From positions 992,001 through 1,056,000 of the forward strand of contig JAGYXB010001072.1 of assembly GCA_022495005.1 (NCBI GenBank): a stretch of DNA of 64,000 nucleotides, written 5' to 3'. The notes under the pieces are model-generated. The model saw only the letters and a program-made list of their open reading frames with translations. It was not told the DNA's origin and made no database searches. The DNA comes from Rhyacophila brunnea (lineage: Eukaryota; Arthropoda; Insecta; Trichoptera; Rhyacophilidae). The translations under genes were made by a program, and so were the position numbers. Positions 30,860 to 43,699 of the stretch are shown here, piece after piece. The first letter of the stretch is position 1, and the number at the start of each line of letters is the position of its first letter.

Positions 30860-33800
30860 CTTGAATCAGAATTTTGAGAACCCCGAACCGAAACACTAGA
30901 GCCAGATTTTAGAAAATAGAAATTAATATAGAATTATACATTCCGACGTAATGTTTTACATTTTTTTACTAGTGTGGTTGAATACCTATAAATTGTGCTG
31001 TCCATTATTTTCTATATTATTATGGTAAGCGAAGCGTGTAGAAATCTATGTACTTTTTGAGTTTTGAAATAAAATAAAATATCCATAATATACGTATAAT
31101 ATAAACCAGGGTTCAGATTTTTCATTTGATGGAACCGAACCCCATTTGATTTTTCTGCAAGAATCGAAACATTAAAAAATGGGGTGCCAACTTTACACAA
31201 TCAACATCTAATGTACGAGCATGTTCTTCACGGACAATGTTTTATGTCTAGAATCGGTTGAAAAATGCAGTATAAATGTACGGTTTTCAGACAATATTTT
31301 TTTCTGAGCATAAAGCATATAAATGGTCCATCTCTGCAGCATTATCTGGGAATGACAAGTACGACCTCTAAATTGTGGTCGACTCATTCAAAAAACGTTG
31401 CCCGAATAAGGCAGGCGTCATGATATGACTAAAACTGGAAAAATCGTGCGTACTCTGTCTCACTGTTAATATCTTTTCATGCCCCCTACTCTTTGTGACT
31501 CATAGTTTTTTGACTCACGTTTCCAAGTTGTGATAGTATTCTATTCCTTGATGACAGACGCCTTACGGAAACCCTTTTTTACCCTATTATTACGTATTAC
31601 AAATTATAAGTATGTATGACTCAAGGGAAAACTTGGTAATATATTTTTAAAATTTTACTATTTCACGAGTTCTTACCTAATACCTAAAAAACGCACCTAG
31701 CTCCTTTTACGCAAATAATAATATAAATAAAGTTCAAATCGAACCCCTATAAATCCCGGTAAATTGCGATGTAATCTATTCGCATTCGCTATGATAATAC
31801 TTTATATGGGTGTTTACTATCCCACAAGTGCGAAATAAATTACTGCGGGTTCATACTTACTATTTATAGTAAATTAATGTCAGCCGAAAACTACTTATGA
31901 GTATATAATATTTATATCTCAGTTATAGCGAATATACCAAATTTTATCTTACTCATTGAAATAATTACTTCTGCAAGTCGTTATAATATTGTTAAGAAAG
32001 ACACCAACATATAAATAATATAACATTATATCCATATCATTGTAATTTGATGATTTTCTGCGGTCAACTCGGACGTTATCAATGTATTATTATAATTATA
32101 GTCCGTAGCATTAGTTCCCAATTGGTGGGTCGGCAGAGTTATAGGAAAGTAATATCCTCGCAACGAACCGGGTAGGCAGGGGGTGTTGAGAGACTTTTCG
32201 TATACACACTATGAGAGACGTAGTTTATTTTGTTGTCCGTCTAACTCAGAAGATAGTATACTCGAAAGGTCATGGTGTTAAACCCAAAAGTGGTACTTGA
32301 TGGTAACCTAGCGCGTACCTCGGAACCGTTTGCGTAATTTGATATACACAGTTTATTTAGTGATTATACCTGAAATTCATACATGAAAATTTACAGTAAT
32401 TATTATACAGACTTGTTTGTGATTCATTTAATTGTTTTTTTCAATTTAAGCGGAGTGGTTTGTTTCACGATAATATTGGATAACCATTCTCGTACCCAAC
32501 GTATTTTTTTAAAAGTATAATCCACCTACGATACCTACCACGGAGTGTGTAGTAGGAAATTATTCTTTAGCAGATATCTTCACGAACATAATCAAAATGG
32601 TTAGGATTTTAAGAAAAAATCTAATAAACCTTGTTCATAAATAACCTGTATCACGCGAATGCGTGGCAGCTTGTTTTGTGATTTAGGGGTGGATGGTCGT
32701 GATTTCGTCGTCCCAATTTTGATTGACTTAACTAGTTCTAGTTCTTTTTTCCCTTCGATAATTTATTAAACACTCTCTGATTAAATATTTTATCAGATAA
32801 TTATAAACAGAATTGTAAACCTGTTCCTCATTGTCTCTAGAATCTTAAGTGGGTTTGTAGACTTGTAGTCATAAGCGGATGTTTAAATTCCAATATTAAT
32901 ATACAAACATGATGAATTTATTCGACATTTCTTGACATGCAGACGGATTCAAATTGGAAATATTTTCTAGGAAACCTAGTATATTATGTCAAACGACAAG
33001 CAATGGTATATTATTGATGAAAATATATATATATCTTTCTATTAAAGTAAAGTGAAATTCGCTCAAGCTAAAGTGACACAATTACTATCGTCGTATCGGA
33101 AGCGGATGTGCAGCTTATCTAGGCGGAATAATAATTGTCATATTTATCGCAGTAAAAAACTATGTTTTTTTTTTTGCCAAGAAATAGTTTTTACTTACGT
33201 TATCGTTTATTGTCAGCGCACTGTGAACCGAGTATTATTTAATATTTTATTATAAAACTCAATGTAGTACTTCATCCATATGGCTTAATACCAACTGGGA
33301 CAGGTTTCGTCCTCTTAAGGACATTTTTCAACTTATGATTGTCGTGCGATATTTACCTTTATTTAATTGGTTTCTGTTGTTTTCCTGCGTTATTGAGTAA
33401 ATATAGCATTTCATTAAAAAGTAAGTCTTCTTTGTCTTTAACAAATAGGGATTTATTTATTACCTATATCTTATTCGATTGACGTTGTTTTTGCAAAAAA
33501 AAAAACGTATTGGCCGATAGTTGCAGTATTTTTTTTACAAAAATATATCGATCATTAATTTATGTAACAATATAATGTATAAATTGAGCTGTGTGGTAGA
33601 AAAACTGGATAACCCACAAAAGTGGGTTTTGGAGATAGTCGAGATCAAAGTTTTTTGGTTTTTAAAAATCATCAAAAATCGTTAGCAGTGAAAGACTGGC
33701 CAATCAACATAAAATACAAGTTGAAGGGACTATTTGCTTCATCAGTGAATATATTCAATAGGACATTATTTTCATTTCGATCAACAATTTCAACATAAGC

Positions 33801-33985
33801 TTGAGGTTCACAAGATTAGATTGTCACTACTTATTCTACAAAAATCACCTGGGTTTCTTCAATATGGAATTTTTAATTCTTGTATTGCTCCCAAGCTTCT
33901 CTAACGGCGGCCATATTGTTGTGGTTTGTCCTTTTTTTCAACTGTAAAGTGGGTAAATCTGGGATGTATTTTTGTGTATTAATTT
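30860..33985. other. AT-rich intergenic stretch
   Basis: Words built on GGAACCGAACCCC recur on both sides of the SINE (about 30550-30605, 30875-30905, 31105-31145) and suggest an older low-complexity repeat. A frame at 33052-33255 begins KFAQAKVTQLLSSYRKRM but is unrecognised. No gene is supported. Confidence 0.35.
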
Positions 33986-33987
33986 GC

Positions 33988-34621
33988 GATTATATTGAGA
34001 TTCACGTCACGTATTGTCACGCTGTCACGGGGACAAATTTAGTCTATGATTTCGTCATTTTGCAGAATATTTTGAGCGATCACCACCTCTGTAAATTCAA
34101 TGATGGAGAGCGCCAACTCTAATGTTGAATTATTATTCACTCTAATTTCAATTAATTTTAATAGTTTCTACATATGCGTACTTTAAAATTACTTGCGATA
34201 TTATATCCGTAGATAATATTTTGAACAGAACCCAACCTGCAGACCATAGATAATAGACAACATTATTATAGAAAATACATAGTGCTAACCCCTAGCCGGT
34301 AAAAACAAAAAACACGTGATTTTGACATGGCTTGAAAATGTATAGGCATGTAGAAAATGATAAAAAGCATTCATTGAGTCATGCAGGCGTCGATGCAGTG
34401 CGATACAACGCGAGGTGACCACATTGTTGTTCTGGTGATTTCGCAGATTTTGCTAACTGACAATATTCGTATAAAGGTTCAAAATGTGCTGCGGGATGGG
34501 AGCATCTGCAGTCTGATAACATTTTTAAGACCAAGAAAAACGTTATCATACACCCTTTTCCCGTAGCGGCAGCTTACTGTGACGTCACGTGATAGTACGC
34601 GACGTGCATCTCAATATAATC
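33988..34621 (+). mobile_element. MITE family M1, copy B, full length 634 bp
   Basis: Both terminal repeats are present: GATTATATTGAGATTCACGTC on the left and, reverse-complemented, GATTATATTGAGATGCACGTCGC on the right. Internal blocks (CACGCTGTCACGGGGAC, GGTTCAAAATGTGCTGCGGG) match copies A and C. No open frame with known domains. No target duplication could be fixed because the flanks are AT-rich. Confidence 0.8.
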
Positions 34622-34629
34622 ACAACTTT

Positions 34630-35640
34630 ACTGTCATCTACTAATATTTATGTTTTCACTAAAATCATTGATGTATATAAAGAAAAATCTTTAATCGATA
34701 AAGTAGTTGACTCAAAACATCACATGCTGTCAGATATCCAAATTTTCGACCACACCCCGCAATTGTAGTTTTGTTATATCGATTAGAATTAATTTATTAA
34801 TATTATATAATTATAAAAGGAGCATTATCTAAGTAAAAGTGGAATATAGGATAATATATTATTATGTGGTTATGATTAAACGAACTTTATCATGAATATT
34901 ATCATTACATGTATGATTATCTTGTGGGTTTTCTTTCTTTTTAAATATTCTTCAGTTATTTTATACTAACATAGTATCTAAGTAGGCAGGTACTTCATGA
35001 TTATTCCGGTCTACATGATTAATAACTTACGAACAGGTGAGTCGAAAGAGAACGCTCAGGTATTACATAGGTACTTTGTGGGTAATTAATTATTCCACTT
35101 TGCTGACGAAAATTTTGTAAATATGTAGGTATAATAAATCGAGTAGGTATTAGGATTAAATAATCACTTACCTACACATAAATTATTTATCAAATTCAAC
35201 GACATACACATACCTAATAATTTTGATCGCTTCAACTTAACCAGAATTCATTAATGTAGTGTAAATTATGAATGGATACGTATATAGGTACTTTCGGTTG
35301 AAAGTTTAATTAATTTTGCACACAAATTCTCACACGATTAAGTGGGGTTGAATATTTGAATTGTACTAGAAATGAAAGGTATTACCAGTATTGCCACTAT
35401 TGAAATCTTTTAAAATCTAAAAAATATATTGACTAACAAACTTTTAATTGCAGTGTTTTGTCTATGAAAAGACTGTGTATTGATTAAAACGTATCACTAT
35501 TCAATGCGAGAAGTCACTGAAAACTTTTTAATGATGTTCGAAGCTATTTCGTTTTTGAATTGCATTCTACGACACCTTTGTATTATGCATAAAGGTGGTT
35601 AATAATTTTTATACCTATACGCAGTGTATTAAAACAAAAA
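34630..35640. other. AT-rich region upstream of the HEATR5B first coding exon
   Basis: About 1 kb of AT-rich sequence before the HEATR5B start codon. The 5' untranslated region and promoter presumably lie here or farther upstream, but I cannot identify a TATA box or initiator with confidence. Confidence 0.3.
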
Positions 35641-35654
35641 TATAATACGCCATA

Positions 35655-35692
35655 ATGTCGAAGATGATGCTAACACCGGAGTCCGTCAGAAG
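35655..35692 (+). CDS. HEATR5B: HEATR5B-type gene, probable first coding exon (12 2/3 codons)
   Basis: The ATG at 35655 opens MSKMMLTPESVRR and runs into a near-consensus donor (AGAAG|GTAAGA) in phase 2. The next HEATR5B exon starts after an acceptor at 44938 with one base plus CAG, which completes the Arg codon and continues [11 protein letters not shown] in frame. The match of phase and donor quality is the only evidence for joining them. The family in vertebrates starts at the later Met-Glu-Leu, so this would be an N-terminal extension of about 21 residues. Confidence 0.5.
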
Positions 35693-35699
35693 GTAAGAA

Positions 35700-37165
35700 A
35701 CACACATAATATATAATTAAGTATATAGTTGCCATATTATATCATTTAAGCATATTTAATCAAAAAAATCCAATACAGCATATTATATTATACAACATAA
35801 TACGTAGGTACTGTCTAAATTTCGAAAAATGGGGTACCTTTGGGAGCTAAATCTAAACAATCTGTAGACTTTGATGTGCGTGTTATTATTATGTACCTTT
35901 TTTCTTATTCTGGAAATTAATATTTCATGATTATATAATATAACATATTATGTATTATATTACTATCATTAAAGGGTATTAGGTATAATCGCCCGTCTTT
36001 TGAAATTGCCACATTTCAGTACGTCAGATTTAGCACATTATTTTTTTCTTTGTTCAATACTTGCGATATAACTTATATCTTATACATAAATAACATCATC
36101 TAGTAAAATGTGTTCAAAGTTTTTATCAAAGTTTGCAATCGACTTGTAATTTTTGAGAAGTTGCAACATTTTGCGGTCTGCATTTATTATGATGTATGTA
36201 TTTTATGATGGTTTAATATAAATTATTATCGCAAGGTTCATTCTTTCCAATTATAAATAATACAAAATTAACATTGTAATGGATAAGAACAGACGCCTAA
36301 ACAGTGAATGGCGTGAGTTCAAATTCCACACGGTCCACATGTATGTTTCCGAGTTTTTCAAAATTATATGTTCACAATTGATTTTCTATTTTGGAATCGT
36401 TATTCAAAATGTAAATCAGCTGTCTTACAGCACTTGTCTTCTCGTCGACGTGTAAACTGATAAAGTTTTTCTGTTCTTCGCGAACTATATTTTAGTGTTT
36501 CGCCAAAAAACGAAAACTATCATAAATCGTGTCGCGACTGCGAAAACAGAAAAAAAAAACATTTGAAAAATCTTTGAAAGTTTACGTTTTGTGAAAACAA
36601 TCTTACCCATCTGCCTTGTTTTCACATCACGTGTGAGCAAAGTGAACACAGAGTAATACGATCTATCTATTGTATTGTTCGTACATATTGTAATGATCAA
36701 TTAATACATTTGTTGTAGTTTTTAAATATCGAATATTCTATCTTTAATTAGTGTGGTTCCAGAAATTTCAAACCAATTCTGTTATGTTCCAATTTAAAAT
36801 TAGAGCAAATAATCAATCAAATACAATTTCATCTCACGTTCTTTTTTTTAATAAATGCTACGTTCATAATTGTCGTAGTTCGCAACTTTCAAATTGAGAA
36901 CATGACAGATTGCGTTCTGTACGTGGATTTAAAAATTTAGATTTCGATCTCGTATAAAGTTATGTTCAATCAATCATCTGGCGAGTTGTCCATTTTAGGG
37001 TAAACAAGGTGAACACACAGCATAACAGGTAGGCAAAATGTATATTTCCTACCTTCGTGTATACAATTAATTATTATTTGACACATATTTAAAGTTATAT
37101 TTATAAAAATTATGTGGGTAATTAATGATTTTTTTTTGTTTAATATACCCATATATTTTGTAAAA
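35700..37165. other. HEATR5B first intron, 5' part, AT-rich
   Basis: AT-rich sequence without recognisable coding blocks. A tRNA-like remnant may lie at about 36276-36345 (TAATGGATAAGAACAGACGC ... GAGTTCAAATTCCACACGGT) with a weak B-box. Confidence 0.35.
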
Positions 37166-37170
37166 TTAAA

Positions 37171-37428
37171 AAGAGAATGTTAATTGGTACATAATTAATT
37201 ATTACCTGGTATATTGTAGCACTTTTACGAAGGAGACGTCTATTGAAATATTTAAAACCTATTACTGAATGGTTATCACCACAAATTGGAATAGCATATC
37301 TTAGACGTCATTTTTATAAATTTTCATGTATGCTAGCATGTTGCGTTGCCCCTTCTAAAATAAAACAGTGTAAATTCCCTCAACACAATCTTATTAAATT
37401 TGTATGCCCATGTTGTGGCCGCAACTGA
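37171..37428 (+). other. unrecognised open frame in HEATR5B intron
   Basis: An open frame from just after a TAA runs ALLRRRRLLKYLKPITEWLS, then PQIGIAYLRRHFYKF, and ends with a Cys-rich VCPCCGRN. The basic Arg run and WL motif look protein-like and recall the N-terminal part of some transposases (Harbinger type also has RRRR runs), but I cannot identify it. It could be a decayed element. No splice sites of note flank it. Confidence 0.2.
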
Positions 37429-37715
37429 CATCAAATTTCCGATTTGTATCTTTTTGACTTGTTTTGTTTTTCAAAGAACAGATGTCACTCGTTCAATCTT
37501 AGAAATGACCATTTTCGAACAGACATAATCTTTTATCGGTGGAAAATCTTATCGTATCGTAGACAATATTGTTTCATTTGAATAAAAATAATGAAGTTTA
37601 TATTTTTTAGTGTTGAAAATATTAGTTCAATTTACTATGAAAGGTTTGGGAATGTCCTTTTGCACCACATAATAAGATCACTGATTATAGCTTTAAGTTG
37701 TAGCTAATATTTTTT

Positions 37716-37760
37716 TACCATGTTCGATCCTATGAAGATCATATGGGCCACCATAGTGTA
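37716..37760 (-). mobile_element. SINE tail fragment
   Basis: On the - strand this is TATGGTGGCCCATATGATCT and GGATCGAACATGG, the last part of the common SINE tail. The head and middle are missing, so it is a strongly 5'-truncated or decayed copy. Confidence 0.6.
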
Positions 37761-38124
37761 GGTTGTATTATTAGCAGATTGTAGTGTTTTGATAGTTAAA
37801 AAATAGTATTTGGGAAATTTTGGCTCACGCACATAAAGAGACTTGCCAACCATGATATAGGGTATCATCCCGGAAAACAAGTCTCTGTGCCGGAATTTTG
37901 AAGAACACCGGTGCGATTTTTCTTTATCTTAATTGGAAATCTTTGATACGTGAAAGCCGGTCGTACAGAAAAATGGGAAGAAAAGTGAAAAAAAAATCAA
38001 TATTTAGAATCTAGGCTTCAATCATGGAAGCTGTAATGCTGGGTTTTACGGTCTGTTGGTCTGTATGAAGATTAAGGTGTGGTTCCATCAATTATCGTTC
38101 CATCGAAGTTATATATAGTTAATA

Positions 38125-38350
38125 GAGTTCCATCGAAGCTTGGGAGAGTACGTTGGATAGGTCATGTGCACCGCATGATCGACAATGAACCGCTAGAGAG
38201 AGTAATGTCATGTAGTCCAGGAAGAAGAGGCATGTCCAAAAATGGGTGTAGGTGGAGATTATGTCAATTGTCGTATGTTTAGGAAAGTTTCCACTTTGAT
38301 TAGGGATGGGTGGAGAGATTTGTAGGAAGCCGACGATGATGACGTTAAAA
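38125..38350 (+). pseudogene. LINE C-terminal fragment with GATGAT tail
   Basis: The frame KLGRVRWIGHVHRMIDNEPL then ERVM and PGRR matches the C-terminal region of RTE/craft-like non-LTR elements (RxRWxGHVxRMxxxRxPxxV..GRR.RGRP). The stretch ends near GACGATGATGAC, as such elements commonly finish with a GAT-rich repeat. Frame breaks downstream show it is dead. Confidence 0.65.
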
Positions 38351-38698
38351 TATTTATGTTTTCAATTTCAATATTGTATGCTTCCGTCGGCCATGGCGGT
38401 TTTAACAAGGGTAAAGCTTTTCCGTTTTATGCGCAAAGTTGTAATACGATATCGGTATAAAGTATAGGTACACATTAGAAACAAATATTATTACTTTAAA
38501 AATGTCCATAAACAAACGTTGCGCCTCGTTTACTTTCACCACGCATGCCCAGTCGTTTTAGTCCTTTATCTGCGCTGAAACATTCGGAAAATACTGAATA
38601 TCAAATTATACGCTTCTCACCACCTCACCCTAGAGAGTAAGGTTTCCTTAATTAAAATTTCTCAATATTTTTTTTAGTACGCACGATTTTAATTAAAT

Positions 38699-38920
38699 GT
38701 GTACCGAATGTTTTCCGCTTCCAAGGGCCGACGATACATAATATCATACTGTGTAGAAACAGAGGTTATTATACACTGCTTTACGGACTCGAAAGCGTCA
38801 TCTTCCATACCCGCTCAGAGCGTATTATGGACACTCAGGGCACTGCGCAACGCCTCCAAGAATTCTTATCGCTCGCCAGGTCATGCTAGCATCCCGTATC
38901 TCCGCCGTATATACCCGTAG
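38699..38920 (+). pseudogene. possible LINE RNase H domain fragment
   Basis: The 73-codon frame includes IIHCFTDSKASSSIPAQSVL and a final SYRSPGHASIP. RNase H domains of non-LTR elements carry FSDSxAA... and WVPGHxGI in this order and spacing. The upstream acidic residues are not clear. Only the two motif matches support the call. Confidence 0.45.
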
Positions 38921-39344
38921 ATGGTAGTTATTGTAGATCTTTTATGATTTTACCTTGTTCTTCAAACCAAGCCGTCACCATGACATCCTTTTTTGCGTTG
39001 TCCTGGATGATTAAAAAAAGGTGCATAAGCCGATGTATGAATAAGCCAGGTCAGGAGTGCTTAGCGGATGTTTTACTCACTGAACCCCACATTATAGTGT
39101 GTCGTGACACATTGAAAATCGGCAATCATCAACCGACAATTAAAGAAGATAAATATGTCCGCGAACAAATTGTATAAAAACTGTTTACAAACATTTAAAA
39201 TGTTTTTTTATGTAAATGTTTATTTGTGTTCCGCCGCTGATAGGAAACATGTGAAATCCTTCTTTCTTGATCGTGACCACCTTTGAATTTTGTCATCCTT
39301 TAAGCGACCAAAATTTTCCATCCCTCTATTTTTTATTTCCGCTT

Positions 39345-39600
39345 CTCTCAGGGCAAAATTAATGATGCCCCCCCAGTCAGCTCCTCCACTTGGTCGCTCC
39401 AGCGCGCTGATGCTCTTCCTATGCTTCGCTTTCCCCGGAGGCCACCCAAAACCACTAGTCTCTCCAGGTTGTCCGGTCTATGCCGGACAATATGTCCAAA
39501 AAACTGCAGAATGCATCTCAGACATATTGTCAAGAGTCGTTCCTTTATCTGCAGTCTCTGGATGATTGCATGGTTAATATAACCACACACTTTTTAATGT
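39345..39600 (-). pseudogene. LINE C-terminal fragment, reverse
   Basis: On the - strand the 80-codon frame includes QRLQIKERLLTICLRCILQF, then FGHIVRHRPDNLERLVVLGG and GRASARWSDQVEEL. This is the LxxIxxRxLxFxGHIxRxxxxxLExxV..G.R..GRxxxRWxDQI pattern of non-LTR retrotransposon C-termini. It is separated from any reverse transcriptase domain and truncated. Confidence 0.75.
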
Positions 39601-39619
39601 TTCATTTGAAGTAGCAACG

Positions 39620-42600
39620 CGGGATCTCGTTGAATGTTGTTTTGATTAAAACGCGCCAATATGCACGATGTGGACTATATTAAATTTGATAGAAATGCTT
39701 GCAGGTGTGCACGGACATTTGTATCTTGGTCTGTATCTAATAAAACGTGATCAAGCCCAGTGGCAGCAACTTTTACATAATAATAGAACATTTTCATGTC
39801 TCAAAAATGAAGGGGGGAGGGTGTTGTAAACGTTGGAAATCGACAATGGTCTTTCTCTGGAATGACTTTTCCTTCAATATTATTACTTTCTCTTTGAGAG
39901 ACGGAAGCTCCGTCTGTACGTGCGCTATCTCCGCTCTGCAAAGTACAAGAGTACGACAACATAATATCCTTCGTTATTCCAGTTTTGTTTCCTCTCTTCG
40001 GTCCCCTTAACATTAAACGTGCGGCAATAAGACGTTACGTATGAGATTTATATTACACTCATAAAAACCCCAAAAAAATGTTCACGTTTAGTTGATATAC
40101 TTACCAAATTCAAATTTGCACTTGTGAACTAGTTAGGTATTGTGTTTACACTACTTGGCTAAGATTGAATCGTTAGCAATATTGTTTTATAAATCATAGA
40201 ATATGTTGTAGAAACAATATTCAAATTTACGATCTCAGTCGATAATAAAGTAGGTACATACTAAAGTCACAAAAACAGTTGACATAAACTGATGTTAACT
40301 GAACTTATCATATTATATAGATTGTAATGTGTACCCAGTCAATATTAACCCTTTCAATCAAGCAGTTCAAAGATAATCTCTCAATTGAATAATCGCTCCT
40401 CGCATTACTGTTTTCCCGTAATATACATAAAACTACCAAACTAATAAAGCCACACTATCATATAATATTAAAATATACGTGAAACAATAAACAACCATAA
40501 AAACAATCTTGTGTTTATTAATCAAATATTTGTATCCAAATAAAAAAAATAAAGATAGTAGTTTGATGTAATATCAAATTAAAATACAATTGAAATAACG
40601 AACAACAGCAACTATTGGTAATTAACTACAATGAAAAAAAAATGCATTTTTGAAATATGATATATTTTATTATTACCAACGTCAAAAGATCTTCGTCCAA
40701 ATCGTTTTCTATCAATTGGTAAAATCAATAAATTTAAGATGGAAAGCTTTAGCATACCCACAGAAAAAAAATAATAAGATTAATAAGAAATATAAAAAAC
40801 AGTCGCCGTACACAAAGGACTTGAAGCCAGATTCCGTTTATTACGTTATACCTAGTGTTTATGTATATGATAAACGGTAATAATATATATTATGATGCAG
40901 GCGTAACTATTGAAAATATGACCGCCATATTTCTCTACACTCTAGAATTTTATCTTGGTACAGCCTCACCTAGAAGGCTACCCTCTTCTCATTAGTTTTA
41001 TCTTTCCTGAACACACATACACCATTACGATTTGTAATGATATACAATGCTTAAACTCTTAAATTTCCCGAAATTAAAAAAATACTAAAACTGAACAGAA
41101 TTTCTGTGGACTTGTAACTTACCTACCACTCGTAGTGCGTAGAATGATAGATGTATCATACCATTTATTTTTTGAACAACTTATATTGAAAGTAAATCTG
41201 ATTTGATTTAAGTTTTGAACTGTTTCAATTGAGTAGCATATATTGAGAAATATTTCAATATTATATTACACGGAAAGCCATATGAAATTTTACCTTATAG
41301 TTTTAGAGTATCTACGTACATACAATGGGGTCAGCTAGTTTCCCAGCGAAGCACTCTGTTTATATTATAAATAACATTGTGAAGTCTCTTTATGAATATA
41401 CTACCAGAGCATTGTTAGAATGTGCTCCAAACTAATTCCCGATTTAATTAAGGGATGCTTTTCTCAATATTTAAATTTGATCGTACTCGACATTCTATAA
41501 GGGTGGGTACTTAACGTCGGACATAAATATTTCCATAACCTTCGACATTTCAATGGTCCACCAAAAGTGAGTTGCGTATTACGTACAATTTGCGGTCGTA
41601 AATAAAGATTCATGAACAATCCACACGATATACATATTTGAGTATATAAATAAGTAGAAAAAATTAGTTGCACATCATGGAATTGTTGTTCTTTCTTTCT
41701 GACACTACATCCTCGGCAGCCCACTCGCTTTGATGGCCACCAAGTCACTTAAGTCGGGGTATTCGTTCTTGACCATTAAACGCGAGACGAATTGCAGGTT
41801 CATCATAGACGTTGGGTTATGATAAGTCTGACGACGTCTGGCTAATCAAAGACCTTAAGAGCTCATAAAAATAGCGACGTCGCCAGATGCTATCTTCGCT
41901 GATGGAGCCAAAGATTCTGCGTTCTAACATTTGTACCTTCTGGGAAGCACTGTCGGTTCATTATTGAATAGTTCTGCCAGGAATAAAATTCAAGTCACAA
42001 ATCTTTTAATATGCGACGGTTACGGTTTGTCAAATTTTATCAGACTGACTAAAGACTTTGGTGAGTGACACATGTGATATGTAGATACACCGACGCAATA
42101 TAAAGAATTATTGTTTTAAATCGAATTAGCTTTAATCTCAATGCGAAACAATCATAATTACACATTATTCAGCTGTAAAATAAATCTAAATATTATCATC
42201 CACCTAAAATCTAAACTGTGCGCCCGCACACAAGCTTTTACATGAGAAATTGATTTCCGCACGTAACTAATTGGGTTAAAATCGTACATAAAATCTATGA
42301 ACTGAAAAATACATTGCTTCACATGAAAATAAGTTAGTACACGTCGACAAAGTGAATGAAGTTTTATTTGATGATCCACAAGTAATAAAATATTACGATT
42401 AAAAAAACTTCATTCTATTGAAATTACATTTTCGGCAAATTAGATTAAAATAATAATTAATAATTAAATTATATTTGCAACATTATTTGGCGCAGCTTGC
42501 TTATCGATTTAAAAAAAATATATTCCCACCTGTTAACTAACTAACACTAACACTAACACAACTAATACTTTTATTTAAAAAAACATATAACTTATTGGTT

Positions 42601-43105
42601 TGCGTCTACAATAATAGATTTCTTCTATACATATTGTATAAACGGGGTCGAGAACTGAAAAGGGTTAGAAAGTTGTGCACTAGATGCTTACCTACATCAT
42701 ATAAATGTATTATATTTTATATTGTATTTACGATTTTTGTCGTTCACCATCTTTCAGTCCTTGTAAATTCGTGTATGATTCTGATTTTACCCAGAGATTA
42801 TTTTCACCGAAATTCGCACATTTTTAGTAAAATGCTTTAATTGGCTCAATGCCAGCCTCTCAAATATATATATGTACCTACTTAGTGAATTGTTCTGTTG
42901 ATACGATAAAATAGTTTATTGCAAAAACGGCTCGTGTTACTAAACGTGATATCAAGATAATAAGTGGACATCGCTATAAAAGGCTCTACGTACGAGAGCA
43001 CTTGACCGTTGAAGTACCCTCGAGGTTGTTCCCACGACGTCTCACAATTTGCTAAATATACAAATGGTTGTATGAAGAAATACTGTCATACTCATAAGTA
43101 GGCTT
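39620..43105. other. HEATR5B first intron, middle part, AT-rich
   Basis: No host coding block was found. GC-richer patches at 39895-40030 and 41465-41800 hold short frames without firm identity. A hairpin or low-complexity origin cannot be excluded. Confidence 0.35.
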
Positions 43106-43110
43106 AAGCG

Positions 43111-43697
43111 TCAAATATATTATGATCACGTTATGTGCTGTCAATTACTGTCACAGTAAGTTTCCGCTACTGGAAAAAGCGTGTAATGTCGTTCTTGGTA
43201 TTTAAAATGCTCCCATCCCGTAGTACATTTTAAACCTTTAAAATAACATTGTCAGTTTGCAAAATCTGCCGAAATTACCAGAACAACAATGAGGTTACCT
43301 CAGGTGCACCACGGTGCATCGATACCCGCATAACTCAATGAACATTTTTTTATCATTTTCTACACGCCTGCACATTTTAAACTCATGTCAAAATCGCGTG
43401 TACTTTGTTTTTAGTGATTTTCCTCTATGGATTTTCTACTAAGTTATTATCTATTATGCCTGGAGGTTGGGTTCTGTTCAAAGTACGTACACATAAAAAA
43501 TGTTAAAATTAATTGAAATTAGTATGAATAATGAATAATAATTCAAAATACTAATACATTCGGGTTGGCACTCTTCATCATTGAATTTATAGAGAGAGTG
43601 ATCATTCAAAATATTCTGCGGAATGAAGAAACCATAAATTAAATTTGTCGCCGTGACAGCATGTGACAGTACGCGACGTGCATTATAATGTATTTGA
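43111..43697 (-). mobile_element. MITE family M1, copy C, 587 bp, reversed
   Basis: The ends TCAAATATATTATGATCACG and CATTATAATGTATTTGA are inverted. Internally the reversed blocks (TCCCATCCCGTAGTACATTT, CATTCCGCAGAATATTTTGA when complemented, GTCACGGCGACAAATTT) match copies A and B. It is non-coding and lies in the HEATR5B first intron, antisense to that gene. Confidence 0.8.
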
Positions 43698-43699
43698 AC

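Noticed and set aside
41464..41748. Possible piggyBac transposase C-terminal cysteine-rich segment on the - strand (GCRGCSVRKKEQQ)
   Set aside because: Only two cysteines and a vague RNTQLTF ending fit. Frame changes would be needed and no TTAA ends were found.
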